Assembly: GCA_013151015.1 (NCBI GenBank)
Contig: JAADJA010000107.1
Coordinates: 1-39,459 of the forward strand
Reading direction: 5' to 3'
Length of the DNA: 39,459 bases
From: Chlorobiota bacterium
GTDB lineage: Bacteria > Bacteroidota > Bacteroidia > Bacteroidales > JAADJA01
Shown: positions 8,398-17,177 of the stretch, piece by piece
Layout of the letters: each line of letters begins with the position of its first letter
Position numbering within the stretch: position 1 is the stretch's first letter
Made by a program: the position numbers and the translations under genes
Notes under the pieces: generated by a model
Seen by the model: only the letters and a program-made list of their open reading frames with translations
What the model was told of the DNA's origin: nothing
Databases searched by the model: none

Positions 8398-11175
8398 ATG
8401 AGGAATGCATCTTCTACATATCGATTTCTTTTAATTGCGTTGCTGTTTTTATTCCCGGTTTATCTTTCTGGACAATATCTTGAAAACCCTTCATTTGAGG
8501 GGGAAATATTGATGATCGGGCCTCCAAATGCTTGGGATATCTGTATCGAAGGCAGTACGCCCAATGTGCAACCGGGGAAATACAATGTTTATGTACCGCC
8601 CTCTGATGGGAATACCTATATCGGGATGTTTACCAGGCAGGAAGGTACCTGGGAAGATATCCAGGCCGATTTCCTTGTCCCACTCTCCAAAGATTCCTGC
8701 TACATTTTCAAAATAGACCTTGCCTATCAGCAAACGCTTACATACAATAGTGTGGATCCTATTATGTTAAGGGTTTACGGGGACGATGTGAAATGCGAAA
8801 AGCAAAATATCCTGTGGCAATCACCGATTATAGACAATACAGATTGGATTACCTTCGAATTCCTTGTCCATAATGAAGATTTTGATATTACCGACCTTGT
8901 ATTGGAAGCTATTTTTAATAATCAAAACTATCCCACCTGGGGATATATTTTGATCGACAACATCAGGATTGAACCCACCCCTTTGATCGATCTTGGGAAC
9001 GATACCACTATTGTGGAATGCGATGGCGGGACTGGCTTTGATCTGGAAGCCGGTGAGGGCTTTGCCCAATATTTGTGGCAGGATGGTTCCAACGGGGAGA
9101 CTTTTTACGTGGATACAACCGGGGTTTATTGGGTGCAGGTGACCACATCGGAAGGTTGCACCGCAAGTGATTCCATAGAGGTGGTATTTGAAGAGTACGA
9201 AGAAATGCAAATTGTAACTTCCGGGGATATTGAAATTTGCCTTGGGATGTCAATCTCGATTGGCCTTGATGTCTCTTTTGGTTCACCTCCCTATGTTTTT
9301 GAATGGGATGGAATTCCCGATGTCAATGATACCATCATTGTGAGCCCGGATACAACCACAACCTTTTATGTTACCATCACGGATAATTGCGATGGAGCAA
9401 TGACGGATTCCATAAAGGTTACCGTTCTTCCTCTTCCCGAAATTGATTTGGGCAACGATACCATTTTGTGCGGTTCCGATACATTGATGTTACATGCCGG
9501 AGGTGGTTTCTATTCCTATTTTTGGCAGGACAATTCTACCGATTCCACCTATACCGTTACCGAAAATGGTACATATTGGGTGCAGGTAACCAATGAAAAT
9601 GGCTGTGCCGCAGCGGATGAAATTGACGTCAGTTTCTTTCCTCCCGTGGAAGTTAACATTGGAAATGATACAATTATTTGCCTGGGGGATTCCATCATAC
9701 TTGATCCCGGCAATGGCTATTTGGATATTGAATGGCAGGATGGCTCTACAAATCAGACATTTGAAGTATTTGAGACAGGTTTTTATGTTGTAATGCTTAC
9801 CGATATAAATGGCTGTGAGGGTATTGATTCAATTTATGTTGAAGTGGACGATACACCAACAGTTGTTGACCTTGGAAATGACACCATTCTTTGTGGTGGG
9901 CAAACCTATTTGATCGATCCCGGATTTTACAATCAATACATTTGGCAGGACGGGACAACAGCTTCAGTTTACAATGTTACCGAGGCGGGCACCTATTCTG
10001 TGAATGTCCTGGGAGATTGCAATTGGGCCACCGATTCCATAACGATAGGCTATTTTCCACCTGTCCAGGTTGATATTGGTTCCGACACAAATATTTGTTT
10101 TGGGCAATCCCTACAACTGGATGCGGGTTTTGGTTTTATATCGGTCGAATGGCAGGATGGTTCCACATCCAGCACGTACAATGTTTATGAAAGCGGGTTG
10201 TATTTCGTGGAAGTCGAGGATGTTAATTCCTGCCTTGGCAGCGATACAATTATGGTGGAGGTGGCAAGTGAAGTTGATTTGGGGGCAGATACCAGTTTTT
10301 GTGAAGGGGAAACCCTTGACCTCGATGCCGGCTTTGGTTATGATATTTATTCCTGGAACTCCGGTTCCAACGGTCGCTTTGAAAATATTGCGGAAACAGG
10401 TTTCTATTGGGTGGATGTGGGCTATACTTTCGGTTGTCCTTCTTCCGATACGGTTTATGTCGAGCTTATGGAGCTGCCTGTTTGTGACATCGGGGATGAA
10501 AACAATTTGTGCGAAGGGGATACCCTCGTCCTGCACGGGCCTGAAGGGGTTTTTGAATATTACTGGAACGGGGTTCAAGGAGGGCCAAATTTAATTGTCG
10601 CACATGGAGGGACCTACCAACTTCTTCTCATGAACTCCTGTGGGGATGATTCGGATGAAGTTGAAATCATCGAATATCATTTGCCAGAAGTTGATCTTGG
10701 GGAAGACATACTGTTGTTCCCGGGCGATGAAGTCCAGGTCAATGCCGGGGAGTTTGCTTCCTATCTGTGGCAGGACGGGGCAAATGGACAGTATTACCTT
10801 GTCAGCTATGACAACTGCCCCGATTCATTGGAAGTGGAGGTTTTTGATGGTTATTGCAAAAACACGGATATAATCAATGTGGAGGTTTACAATGTGGAAG
10901 TGCCCCTTGTGATTACACCCAATGGTGATGGCTATAACGATAGTTTTTTGCCCATTGGTGATTTTACCGGGATCAAAGAAAACAAAATGATCGTTTATAA
11001 CCGTTGGGGCGAAAAGGTCTGGGAATCTTCCGATTTTCTCTCCGGATGGGATGGGAAAAGTAATGGCAAGTTTGTTTCCGGGGGAACCTACTTCTGGGTA
11101 CTTGAAGTAAAATACGGCACTGAAAACCTATCCAGGATCTACAAAGGGAGTTTGACGGTTCTGGGGACGGAGTAA
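8398..11175 (+). CDS. Secreted repeat adhesin with gliding-associated (CHU_C) C-terminal domain
   Basis: A 925-residue secreted protein. I place the start at 8398 because the signal peptide (RFLLIALLFLFPVYLSGQ) begins there; an upstream in-frame ATG at 8284 would bury it. After a carbohydrate-binding-like N-terminal domain (about residues 25-190), eight or nine Ig-like repeats of about 70-85 residues follow, each opening with a variant of VDLGNDTILCG and holding a YxWQDGS core and a GxYWVxV strand. The last about 90 residues (from VITPNGDGYND to the end) form the gliding motility-associated CHU_C domain, a type B sorting signal for the type IX secretion system. Likely a surface adhesin or matrix protein. 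Known ligands of such proteins are sugars or other surfaces; none can be read here. Confidence 0.9.
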   Translation: MRNASSTYRFLLIALLFLFPVYLSGQYLENPSFEGEILMIGPPNAWDICIEGSTPNVQPGKYNVYVPPSDGNTYIGMFTRQEGTWEDIQADFLVPLSKDSCYIFKIDLAYQQTLTYNSVDPIMLRVYGDDVKCEKQNILWQSPIIDNTDWITFEFLVHNEDFDITDLVLEAIFNNQNYPTWGYILIDNIRIEPTPLIDLGNDTTIVECDGGTGFDLEAGEGFAQYLWQDGSNGETFYVDTTGVYWVQVTTSEGCTASDSIEVVFEEYEEMQIVTSGDIEICLGMSISIGLDVSFGSPPYVFEWDGIPDVNDTIIVSPDTTTTFYVTITDNCDGAMTDSIKVTVLPLPEIDLGNDTILCGSDTLMLHAGGGFYSYFWQDNSTDSTYTVTENGTYWVQVTNENGCAAADEIDVSFFPPVEVNIGNDTIICLGDSIILDPGNGYLDIEWQDGSTNQTFEVFETGFYVVMLTDINGCEGIDSIYVEVDDTPTVVDLGNDTILCGGQTYLIDPGFYNQYIWQDGTTASVYNVTEAGTYSVNVLGDCNWATDSITIGYFPPVQVDIGSDTNICFGQSLQLDAGFGFISVEWQDGSTSSTYNVYESGLYFVEVEDVNSCLGSDTIMVEVASEVDLGADTSFCEGETLDLDAGFGYDIYSWNSGSNGRFENIAETGFYWVDVGYTFGCPSSDTVYVELMELPVCDIGDENNLCEGDTLVLHGPEGVFEYYWNGVQGGPNLIVAHGGTYQLLLMNSCGDDSDEVEIIEYHLPEVDLGEDILLFPGDEVQVNAGEFASYLWQDGANGQYYLVSYDNCPDSLEVEVFDGYCKNTDIINVEVYNVEVPLVITPNGDGYNDSFLPIGDFTGIKENKMIVYNRWGEKVWESSDFLSGWDGKSNGKFVSGGTYFWVLEVKYGTENLSRIYKGSLTVLGTE

Positions 11176-11453
11176 CATTTTGAACAAAACTTATGGCTGC
11201 CCCATGTTGTTGTCACCAATATGCACGCTTATAAAAAGCAACGGAAGGTCTTGCGATTAAAAGCAGCCTCCTACCCATTAGGCCCTGGGGTGAGGAATCC
11301 CCTAACAATAAAAGACCGCCGATCAAATCCTGAAAACCACAATAAAGCGGGCTTCAATTTTAAAGCAGTTTTTTTACACATTATTAACATCTCAATCCAA
11401 TAATCAATCTAATTTTGCTAAAAATTAAAGATCATCCATAAAACAATCAGAAT
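11176..11453. other. Intergenic region with possible RNA structure
   Basis: A 278-base gap. I see no gene; a 60-codon frame at 11221 has no support. GGTCTT (11247-11252) can pair with AAGACC (11312-11317), enclosing a small GGGG/CCCC hairpin (11287-11302). This could be a terminator remnant or a small structured RNA. A TAATTTTG box at 11410-11417 is a likely -7 element for the next gene. Confidence 0.35.
11410..11417 (+). promoter_or_regulatory. Possible -7 promoter element (TAATTTTG)
   Basis: Fits the Bacteroidota TAnnTTTG box and lies 36 bases before the next start codon. No good TTTG -33 box is seen at the right distance, so the call is tentative. Confidence 0.35.
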
Positions 11454-11996
11454 ATGAACAAATCAATAACAATCGTAGTAATTCTACTTGGCATTGCCCT
11501 TAGCGCAATTCAAGGGCAAACGGGAACTGTCCGGGATTCCCTCAACCCCAAAGAAGAAAATGGGTTTACTGTTCAAGATGAAGAATATACCCTCCATTTT
11601 AAAATAGAAAACACGAATAAGCAGGAACCTGCTTTGGTGATCGTTGTGGAGCTGTATAACGGCTCCCACTACATATCCCCGTTGGCCAAAGGAGATTTCA
11701 CAGGAAAATTCAATTTGGATTTAGGGAGTTTCACCCATCTCGGTTTTGAAGGTGAAATAAAAGAAAACCCCCGATCAACCGAAGAGTTCAGCTCCGACCC
11801 TTTCGTGAAGGGCACTGTTAATTGGGTTCGTGTAAATAGCACTTACAAACAAGATTTACAGGTAAAATCACAAGAAGATTTTGAAGTATTTGGAAGTCTC
11901 AGGTTTACCATTGAACCTCGTTGTACTTTAGAGGTAATACGATTTACCATATCGTTTAAAGATGGGGAGTTGAAAATCACCTATCCCAAGTGCTGA
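11454..11996 (+). CDS. Secreted protein of unknown function
   Basis: A 180-residue protein with a clear signal peptide (TIVVILLGIALSAIQGQ) and a predicted all-beta body. Alternating strands such as LHFKIENT, ALVIVVELYNGSHY and LRFTIEP suggest a beta-sandwich. It ends with a cysteine three residues after TYP, and there is another at CTLEV near residue 156, so a disulfide is possible. No T9SS sorting domain and no lipobox are seen, so a periplasmic location is likeliest. I do not recognise the family. It stands alone between a terminator-like gap and the convergent prolyl isomerase gene. Confidence 0.7.
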   Translation: MNKSITIVVILLGIALSAIQGQTGTVRDSLNPKEENGFTVQDEEYTLHFKIENTNKQEPALVIVVELYNGSHYISPLAKGDFTGKFNLDLGSFTHLGFEGEIKENPRSTEEFSSDPFVKGTVNWVRVNSTYKQDLQVKSQEDFEVFGSLRFTIEPRCTLEVIRFTISFKDGELKITYPKC

Positions 11997-12075
11997 AAAA
12001 CAAAAATGCGGGAAACTGCGGTTTACAAAACCTGGTTTAACTGGAAAAACCCGCCATCCAAACCCTCGATTACGG

Positions 12076-12504
12076 CTAATTGATCGCCACCACCTCAACT
12101 TCAAAGCTGAGTTCCTTTCCGGCCAAAGGGTGATTTGCATCCACCACGATGGTTTCTTCCTTTACTTCGGTCACTACAAACTGCATCTGGTGGCCATCAG
12201 GGGTTTGGGAAGCAAGTGCCATCCCCACTTCGGGTTTTAAATCTTCGGGCAAATGCTGCCTTGGAACCTCTTGTTTCAGGTCTTCCCTTGTTTCGCCATA
12301 GGCTTCGGCAGCAGCAATTTTGAGGGTTTTCTTTTCGTTTAGGCCCATATCAAGCACCCCTTTGTCGAAACCAGGGATCATTTGCCCGGTGCCCACCGTA
12401 AACTCCAAGGGTTCCCTATTGATGGAAGAATCAAATATTTGCCCATCCGTTAGTTTTCCGGTATAATGCACTTTTACTTTGTCGTTGTTTTTAACTTTTG
12501 CCAT
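12076..12504 (-). CDS. FKBP-type peptidyl-prolyl isomerase, SlyD-like
   Basis: A 142-residue cytoplasmic FKBP of the SlyD type, which speeds cis-trans isomerisation of proline bonds and acts as a folding chaperone. The FKBP half shows [19 protein letters not shown] and the flap region [16 protein letters not shown]. Residues about 65-125 form the insert-in-flap chaperone domain ([11 protein letters not shown] to [11 protein letters not shown]), followed by [16 protein letters not shown]. It lacks the His/Cys-rich metal-binding tail of E. coli SlyD, as do many homologues. A TATCTTTG promoter box lies at 12537-12530 on its strand. Confidence 0.93.
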   Translation of the reverse strand: MAKVKNNDKVKVHYTGKLTDGQIFDSSINREPLEFTVGTGQMIPGFDKGVLDMGLNEKKTLKIAAAEAYGETREDLKQEVPRQHLPEDLKPEVGMALASQTPDGHQMQFVVTEVKEETIVVDANHPLAGKELSFEVEVVAIN

Positions 12505-12529
12505 TTCAATAAATCTTAAAATTTGGCGG

Positions 12530-12537
12530 CAAAGATA
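12530..12537 (-). promoter_or_regulatory. -7 promoter element for the SlyD-like gene
   Basis: Reads TATCTTTG on the minus strand, a full match to TAnnTTTG, 25 bases before the start codon. No clear TTTG -33 partner is seen. Confidence 0.5.
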
Positions 12538-12580
12538 TCAAACTATTTTATCAGGATTTACCTTGATTGGATTATTTTCC

Positions 12581-12588
12581 TATTTTTG
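12581..12588 (+). promoter_or_regulatory. -7 promoter element for the lipoprotein and M4 protease pair
   Basis: TATTTTTG, a full TAnnTTTG match, 42 bases before the lipoprotein start at 12631. The -33 region is weak. Confidence 0.45.
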
Positions 12589-12630
12589 CCTTGATAAAAT
12601 TACCATGCGAAACCATCAAATTATCAAAAA

Positions 12631-13056
12631 ATGAAATACAAACACATTTACCTGATTGCTCTTGTTTTTATGTTTTTCACGGGTTGCTCCACTTCCCAAA
12701 AGTTGAAGGATTTTTCGGGGAACAAGATAATCTTTGGTTCGTACGGAGGCTTTACGGGTGTCAGCGATGAATATGTTTTGCACTACAACGGGCGTATCGA
12801 AAAAATAAACGGCCTGACCCGGGAATCGGATTATGCCCTAAAAATCGCAGACCAGAAAGCAAAGAAAATCTTTTTGCAGTTTTTAAGTAACGGCCTCGAC
12901 ACCCTGGAGTATTCTTCCCCAGGGAACATATCCTATTTTGTGGGTTATAAGAACGATTCCATCACAAAAAAAATAGTATGGGGCGGTGAAGGCAGTGCCC
13001 CTGAAAAAGCACGGCAAACATATACCAACTTAGTTCAATTGATCAAAAACAAATAA
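12631..13056 (+). CDS. Small lipoprotein of unknown function
   Basis: A 141-residue protein with a lipoprotein signal peptide: a hydrophobic stretch, then the lipobox FTGC with Cys19 as the lipidated residue. The mature part (GNKIIFGSYGGFTGVSDEYVLHYNG and IEKINGLTRESDYALKI) matches a pattern seen in small Bacteroidota lipoproteins that sit near proteases or inhibitors, but I cannot name a family. The gene is 11 bases upstream of the M4 metalloprotease and is probably co-transcribed with it. A role as a partner or inhibitor of the protease is possible but only inferred from position. Confidence 0.8.
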   Translation: MKYKHIYLIALVFMFFTGCSTSQKLKDFSGNKIIFGSYGGFTGVSDEYVLHYNGRIEKINGLTRESDYALKIADQKAKKIFLQFLSNGLDTLEYSSPGNISYFVGYKNDSITKKIVWGGEGSAPEKARQTYTNLVQLIKNK

Positions 13057-13067
13057 TCCACATTGTC

Positions 13068-16000
13068 ATGAAACAAAAACTACTTTTCACCTTTGTCATT
13101 GGCTTTGCAATCAGCTTTGCTGTGCAGGCACAAAACCAAAACCCTTTTGATGCCAAAAAGAAATCGGCGAACAACAGCCCTACTGCGGAAAGGGGTCAAT
13201 TACAAGCCCTTCCGGTTAGTACTGCCAGATCGCCAATAACTTCCATCAATTACCACAGTATCCCATTTCCCCCGGTCAATATGGGGGAAAACGAGGTTTT
13301 TCTTGCCAGGGAATTCAACAAAAAAGGCCAACCTGTTTTCATTGAAGGAAAACAAGAAACCTCATTGAAATTTATGCCCGACAATAAAGAAAGCGTTGAA
13401 GATGCCGCATTTGAATATCTCCAGGGAATTAAAAACATGATTGGGATAAGCAACCCGCTGGAAGAATTCAAAACCATGGAAGTCCATTCGGATAAGTATG
13501 GGTTTACCCATGTAAAACTTCAACAGTATTATAAGGATCTGAAAGTTTACGGAGGACAGGTTATCGTCCATGGGAAAAACCGGCAAATGACCAAGTTCAA
13601 TGGTGAATACTTCCCCACGCCCAAGCTGGAAGAACTTACACCGGCCATCACTAAAATACAGGCGTATGAAATGGCAAAAGACAATATTCCCACACCTTTT
13701 ATCGAACCTTCCACCTTTGAAAAATCCCTTGTTGGTTTTGAAGGGCTAATTTCTGAATTGGTAATCTACCATCCCGGTTTTGAATCAAACGAAACACGGT
13801 TGACCTGGCATTTGACCATCCGCCCAAACTTCCTGCGAAGGTTCGAATATTTTGTGGATGCCATCAGTGGCGAAATATTGAACCACTACGACCACACATG
13901 CAGTAATGGCCCTACCACGGCACAGGCCAACGATTTAAACGGGGTTACCCAAACCATACACACATATCAATTGGGCAACAATTATTTTTTGATCGATGCC
14001 TCAAGGCCGATGTACAATAGTGGACAATCCCAACTTCCCGATAATCCCGTGGGCGCAATATGGACCATTAATGCCAACAATACTTCTGTGGGCGACAATA
14101 TGAACCTGACACATTACACCTCTGCGAGCAACGCATGGAACAGCACGCCCGAAGCGGTTTCGGCACATTTTAATGCCGGGGAGACCTATGAATATTTCAA
14201 GAACACCCATGGCAGGAATTCCATCAACGGCCAGGGCGGGACCATTATCTCGATTTGCAATATCACCAACGAGGACGGCAGCAGTATGGAAAACGCCTTC
14301 TGGAACGGACAGGCCATGTTCTACGGAAATGGCGGAAATATTTTCAGCCCGTTGGCAGGTGCACTTGATGTGGGGGCACACGAAATGGGGCACGGCGTAA
14401 TCCAAAACACCTGCAACCTTGAATACCAAGGGGAATCGGGCGCACTGAACGAATCCATGGCCGATATAGCAGGTTGCATGGTTGACCGGGACAACTGGTT
14501 CCTGGGCGAAGATGTAATCATCAACACCACATATTACCCAACGGGCCACCTCAGGGAAATGTCGGACCCACATAACGGGGGGACTTCCTTCAACGATGTC
14601 TGCTACCAGCCCGCCCATGTAAACGAACAATACCACGGAAGTGCCGATAATGGCGGCGTACATATCAACAGTGGGATAATGAATTTTGCCTATTATAAAT
14701 TTGCTACCGAAATGGGGAAAGAGAAAGCCGAGGCAATCTATTACAAATCCATGACCGATTACCTTGTAAAATCATCGCAGTTTGTGGATGCGCGGGTGGC
14801 CTTTGTGCAGGCATCAACCGACATTTACGGGGCTTCCTCTAACGAAACCAATGCCGTAAAAGACGCATTTGCGGCTGTGGGGATCGGTGAAGGCAGTGGG
14901 GGAACGCCCCCCGGGCAAAGTGACTTGCCGGTTAACCCTGGCCAGGATTTTGTCCTTTCCGTTGATGTGAACAGTGCCGACCCGAACACCCTGTACATTT
15001 CAGGTACGGACGGAACTGGTTTTGTGCCCATTTCAACTACTCAGTTGCAACAAAAGCCAAGCATTGTTGACAATGGGGCAGTGGCCGTATTTGTCACCCC
15101 CCAAAACCAAATAAAGGGCATTGGCCTGAGCGAACCTTACGAAGAATTCCTGATCGACCCAAATTATTCGGATTATGACAATATAGCCGTGAGCAAAGAT
15201 GGGAACCGGCTTGCCATTGTGACCACCGAAATTGATTCGGCAATTTGGGTGTACGATTATGGAATGGGGCAATGGGCCAAATTCCATTTGTACAACCCCA
15301 CGTTTACCCCGGGCGTGGTCACCGAAAACGTACTTTATGCAGATGCCATTGAATGGGACTATACCGGACAATACCTGTTTTATGATGCTTATAACAAAAT
15401 GCAAAACGCATCAGGTGACGACATTGATTATTGGGACTTGAGCATTATCCGCATTTGGGACAATGGCTCAAACAGTTGGGGCGATGGTAAAATCGAAAAG
15501 GTCTTTTCCAATCTGCCCGAAGGTGTAAGCATTGGAAACCCCAGCCTGTCAAAAAACTCACCTTATATCCTTGCCTTTGATTATTTGGACAGCAATACCG
15601 GGGAAACGAATGTAATGGCCGCCAACCTTGAAACCGGGGATGTGGGCCTTATTTTTGAAAATGCAATACTTGGATATCCAAATTATTCGAAAAACGATGA
15701 CAAGATAATTTTCAGTGCCAATGACAATTCAGGCGGGGAGGTAATCGCGGAAATTGGCTTGCAATCAAACAAAATACTTCCAAGCGGCGATGCTTCTATT
15801 TTGATTGATGTTGCAAAATGGGGCATTTGGTATGCCACCGGCGACAGGAACCTGATCGGGATAGGGGAACATAAAACAGATAATTTGTTCACGGTTTACC
15901 CCAACCCCTCAGAAAATTCCTTGAATATCTTGTTCACAAAAAAAGCGGGCAACAAAGGCCAAATAACAATATACAATACATTTGGACAAATAGTATTGGT

Positions 16001-16124
16001 GAAAAACCTGACAAAAAACGATACGCTTTACCAGATTGACATTTCCAATCTGCCAAAAGGGAATTACTTTATCCGATGGATTGGCGACAGACAAAGTATA
16101 ACAAAGAAATTTATTAAGATCTAA
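13068..16124 (+). CDS. Secreted M4 (thermolysin-like) metalloprotease with beta-propeller and T9SS sorting domain
   Basis: A 1018-residue secreted zinc endopeptidase. The order is signal peptide (to about residue 22), FTP and PepSY-type propeptide (about 70-280) that keeps the enzyme inactive until secretion, and the M4 catalytic domain (about 290-620). It continues with a TolB/WD40-like propeller region with DG-type blades (about 640-930) and a T9SS type A sorting domain opening with FTVYPNPSENSL (about 945-1018). The zinc site is complete: HEMGH at 438-442 and Glu462 in NESMADIAG, the same 24-residue spacing as thermolysin His142 and Glu166. The catalytic histidine lies in GGVHINSGIMN. Likely a cell-surface or released enzyme for extracellular protein. 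The propeller is unusual for bacillolysins but known in Bacteroidota. Confidence 0.94.
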   Translation: MKQKLLFTFVIGFAISFAVQAQNQNPFDAKKKSANNSPTAERGQLQALPVSTARSPITSINYHSIPFPPVNMGENEVFLAREFNKKGQPVFIEGKQETSLKFMPDNKESVEDAAFEYLQGIKNMIGISNPLEEFKTMEVHSDKYGFTHVKLQQYYKDLKVYGGQVIVHGKNRQMTKFNGEYFPTPKLEELTPAITKIQAYEMAKDNIPTPFIEPSTFEKSLVGFEGLISELVIYHPGFESNETRLTWHLTIRPNFLRRFEYFVDAISGEILNHYDHTCSNGPTTAQANDLNGVTQTIHTYQLGNNYFLIDASRPMYNSGQSQLPDNPVGAIWTINANNTSVGDNMNLTHYTSASNAWNSTPEAVSAHFNAGETYEYFKNTHGRNSINGQGGTIISICNITNEDGSSMENAFWNGQAMFYGNGGNIFSPLAGALDVGAHEMGHGVIQNTCNLEYQGESGALNESMADIAGCMVDRDNWFLGEDVIINTTYYPTGHLREMSDPHNGGTSFNDVCYQPAHVNEQYHGSADNGGVHINSGIMNFAYYKFATEMGKEKAEAIYYKSMTDYLVKSSQFVDARVAFVQASTDIYGASSNETNAVKDAFAAVGIGEGSGGTPPGQSDLPVNPGQDFVLSVDVNSADPNTLYISGTDGTGFVPISTTQLQQKPSIVDNGAVAVFVTPQNQIKGIGLSEPYEEFLIDPNYSDYDNIAVSKDGNRLAIVTTEIDSAIWVYDYGMGQWAKFHLYNPTFTPGVVTENVLYADAIEWDYTGQYLFYDAYNKMQNASGDDIDYWDLSIIRIWDNGSNSWGDGKIEKVFSNLPEGVSIGNPSLSKNSPYILAFDYLDSNTGETNVMAANLETGDVGLIFENAILGYPNYSKNDDKIIFSANDNSGGEVIAEIGLQSNKILPSGDASILIDVAKWGIWYATGDRNLIGIGEHKTDNLFTVYPNPSENSLNILFTKKAGNKGQITIYNTFGQIVLVKNLTKNDTLYQIDISNLPKGNYFIRWIGDRQSITKKFIKI

Positions 16125-16134
16125 AATATTTAAC

Positions 16135-16142
16135 TATTTTTG
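16135..16142 (+). promoter_or_regulatory. -7 promoter element upstream of the TauE-type gene
   Basis: TATTTTTG fits TAnnTTTG. If used, it gives a leader of about 220 bases before the exporter gene at 16371. The -33 region is poor. Confidence 0.4.
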
Positions 16143-16370
16143 TACTTCATAATTGATGCATGACCGCATCATCTCCGAGCCTGCACACCTTCAATTTAAA
16201 TGGTTTGCCGGCCAATGGGACAAGCCGGAAACAGTTTGTCCTCCCGATTCCCGGAAAAACCGGGATGAATTGGAAAGGAGCAAGGATTGGCTGGATTGCC
16301 CATGGGGCAAGTCCGCACGGCCACATCTGCTATCTTTCCATAATATATAAAATCTTGAAAGGTGCCGGAT
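16143..16370 (+). promoter_or_regulatory. Structured leader of the TauE-type exporter gene
   Basis: A 228-base gap without a convincing gene that holds three hairpins in a row: GGACAA/TTGTCC (16218-16241, extendable by G-T pairs), TCCCGG/CCGGGA around five A (16249-16265), and GGATTGCCC/GGGCAA-G-TCC around ATG (16293-16314, one bulge). It does not match a riboswitch class that I can recognise. It may be a regulatory leader or a decayed repeat. Confidence 0.4.
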
Positions 16371-17126
16371 ATGTCCATGCTTGTCGAAATTACGCACATC
16401 CCTCAGTTTCCTTTGTTTCTGGGCCTGGTTTTTTTAATTGCAATATTGTATTCATCGGTTGGCCATGGAGGCGCCAGCGGGTACCTTGCCCTCATGGCTC
16501 TGTTCAGCATACCGCAAATGGTAATGCGGCCATCGGCACTTACCCTTAACATCTTTGTTTCGTCCATCGCCCTTTTTTCCTATTACAAGAACAATCACCT
16601 CCGGCCTAAGCTCCTTTGGCCTTTTATCGCCACTTCCATCCCTTTTTCGTTTTTCGGGGGCTTGATATCCATCAACACCCGTTTATATAAAATCATATTG
16701 GGCGTGTTTCTGCTTTTTGCGGTTTTACGGTTCCTGTTCAAACCCGAGCCTGGCGAAACCAGGAAAGCTGTCAATAATTCCCTCGCCCTTGTTATCGGGG
16801 CTTTGCTGGGATTTTTCAGCGGCCTTATCGGGATTGGCGGTGGGATTATCCTCAGCCCTTTGATCATTATCCTTGGTTGGGCCAACCTTAAAGAGACAGC
16901 CGCCCTTTCGGCAGCTTTCATTTTCGTGAACTCCCTTTCCGGTTTTGTCGGGATGATGTCACAAGGGGCGGTCCTGAGCCACGAAATAATTTATATGGTG
17001 GTGGCAGGGGTGTTTGGCGGGATCATCGGTTCATGGATGGGGAGTTTTCGTTTTTCCGAAAAAAAATTGCTCAATGTGCTTGCGGTGGTTTTGTTTTTTG
17101 CAAGCGTGAAGTTGATCCTGTTGTGA
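16371..17126 (+). CDS. TauE/SafE-family sulfite or organosulfonate exporter
   Basis: A 251-residue membrane protein of the TauE/SafE (DUF81) family, in which members export sulfite, sulfoacetate or related anions. About eight membrane helices are predicted, in two homologous halves. The first half has YSSVGHGGASGYLAL and the second has SGLIGIGGGIILSPLIIILG, the twin glycine-rich motifs of the family. I chose the ATG at 16371, with GAAAGG eight bases upstream; a GTG three codons earlier is possible. The substrate cannot be told from sequence, and no sulfur genes flank it. It is convergent with the surface-protein gene that follows. Confidence 0.85.
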   Translation: MSMLVEITHIPQFPLFLGLVFLIAILYSSVGHGGASGYLALMALFSIPQMVMRPSALTLNIFVSSIALFSYYKNNHLRPKLLWPFIATSIPFSFFGGLISINTRLYKIILGVFLLFAVLRFLFKPEPGETRKAVNNSLALVIGALLGFFSGLIGIGGGIILSPLIIILGWANLKETAALSAAFIFVNSLSGFVGMMSQGAVLSHEIIYMVVAGVFGGIIGSWMGSFRFSEKKLLNVLAVVLFFASVKLILL

Positions 17127-17160
17127 AAAATCCACGCCGTGACTTGAAGTCACGGCATGG
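17125..17160 (-). terminator. Intrinsic terminator of the minus-strand surface-protein gene
   Basis: GCCGTGACT/AGTCACGGC (17136-17144, 17148-17156) is a perfect 9-bp stem around TGA. On the minus strand the stem extends to 13 bp with a G-U pair and is followed by a T-run (17131-17127). On the plus strand no T-run follows. It overlaps the stop codon of the TauE-type gene. Confidence 0.75.
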
Positions 17161-17177
17161 GTATATTTGGAACATCT

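Noticed and set aside
11221-11403. 60-codon plus-strand frame as a small gene
   Set aside because: No ribosome site, basic low-complexity content, and the stretch is better explained by RNA-like dyads.
16160-16549. 129-codon frame overlapping the TauE-type gene
   Set aside because: Overlaps the well-supported membrane gene in another frame by 179 bases and resembles no family; hairpins explain the region better.
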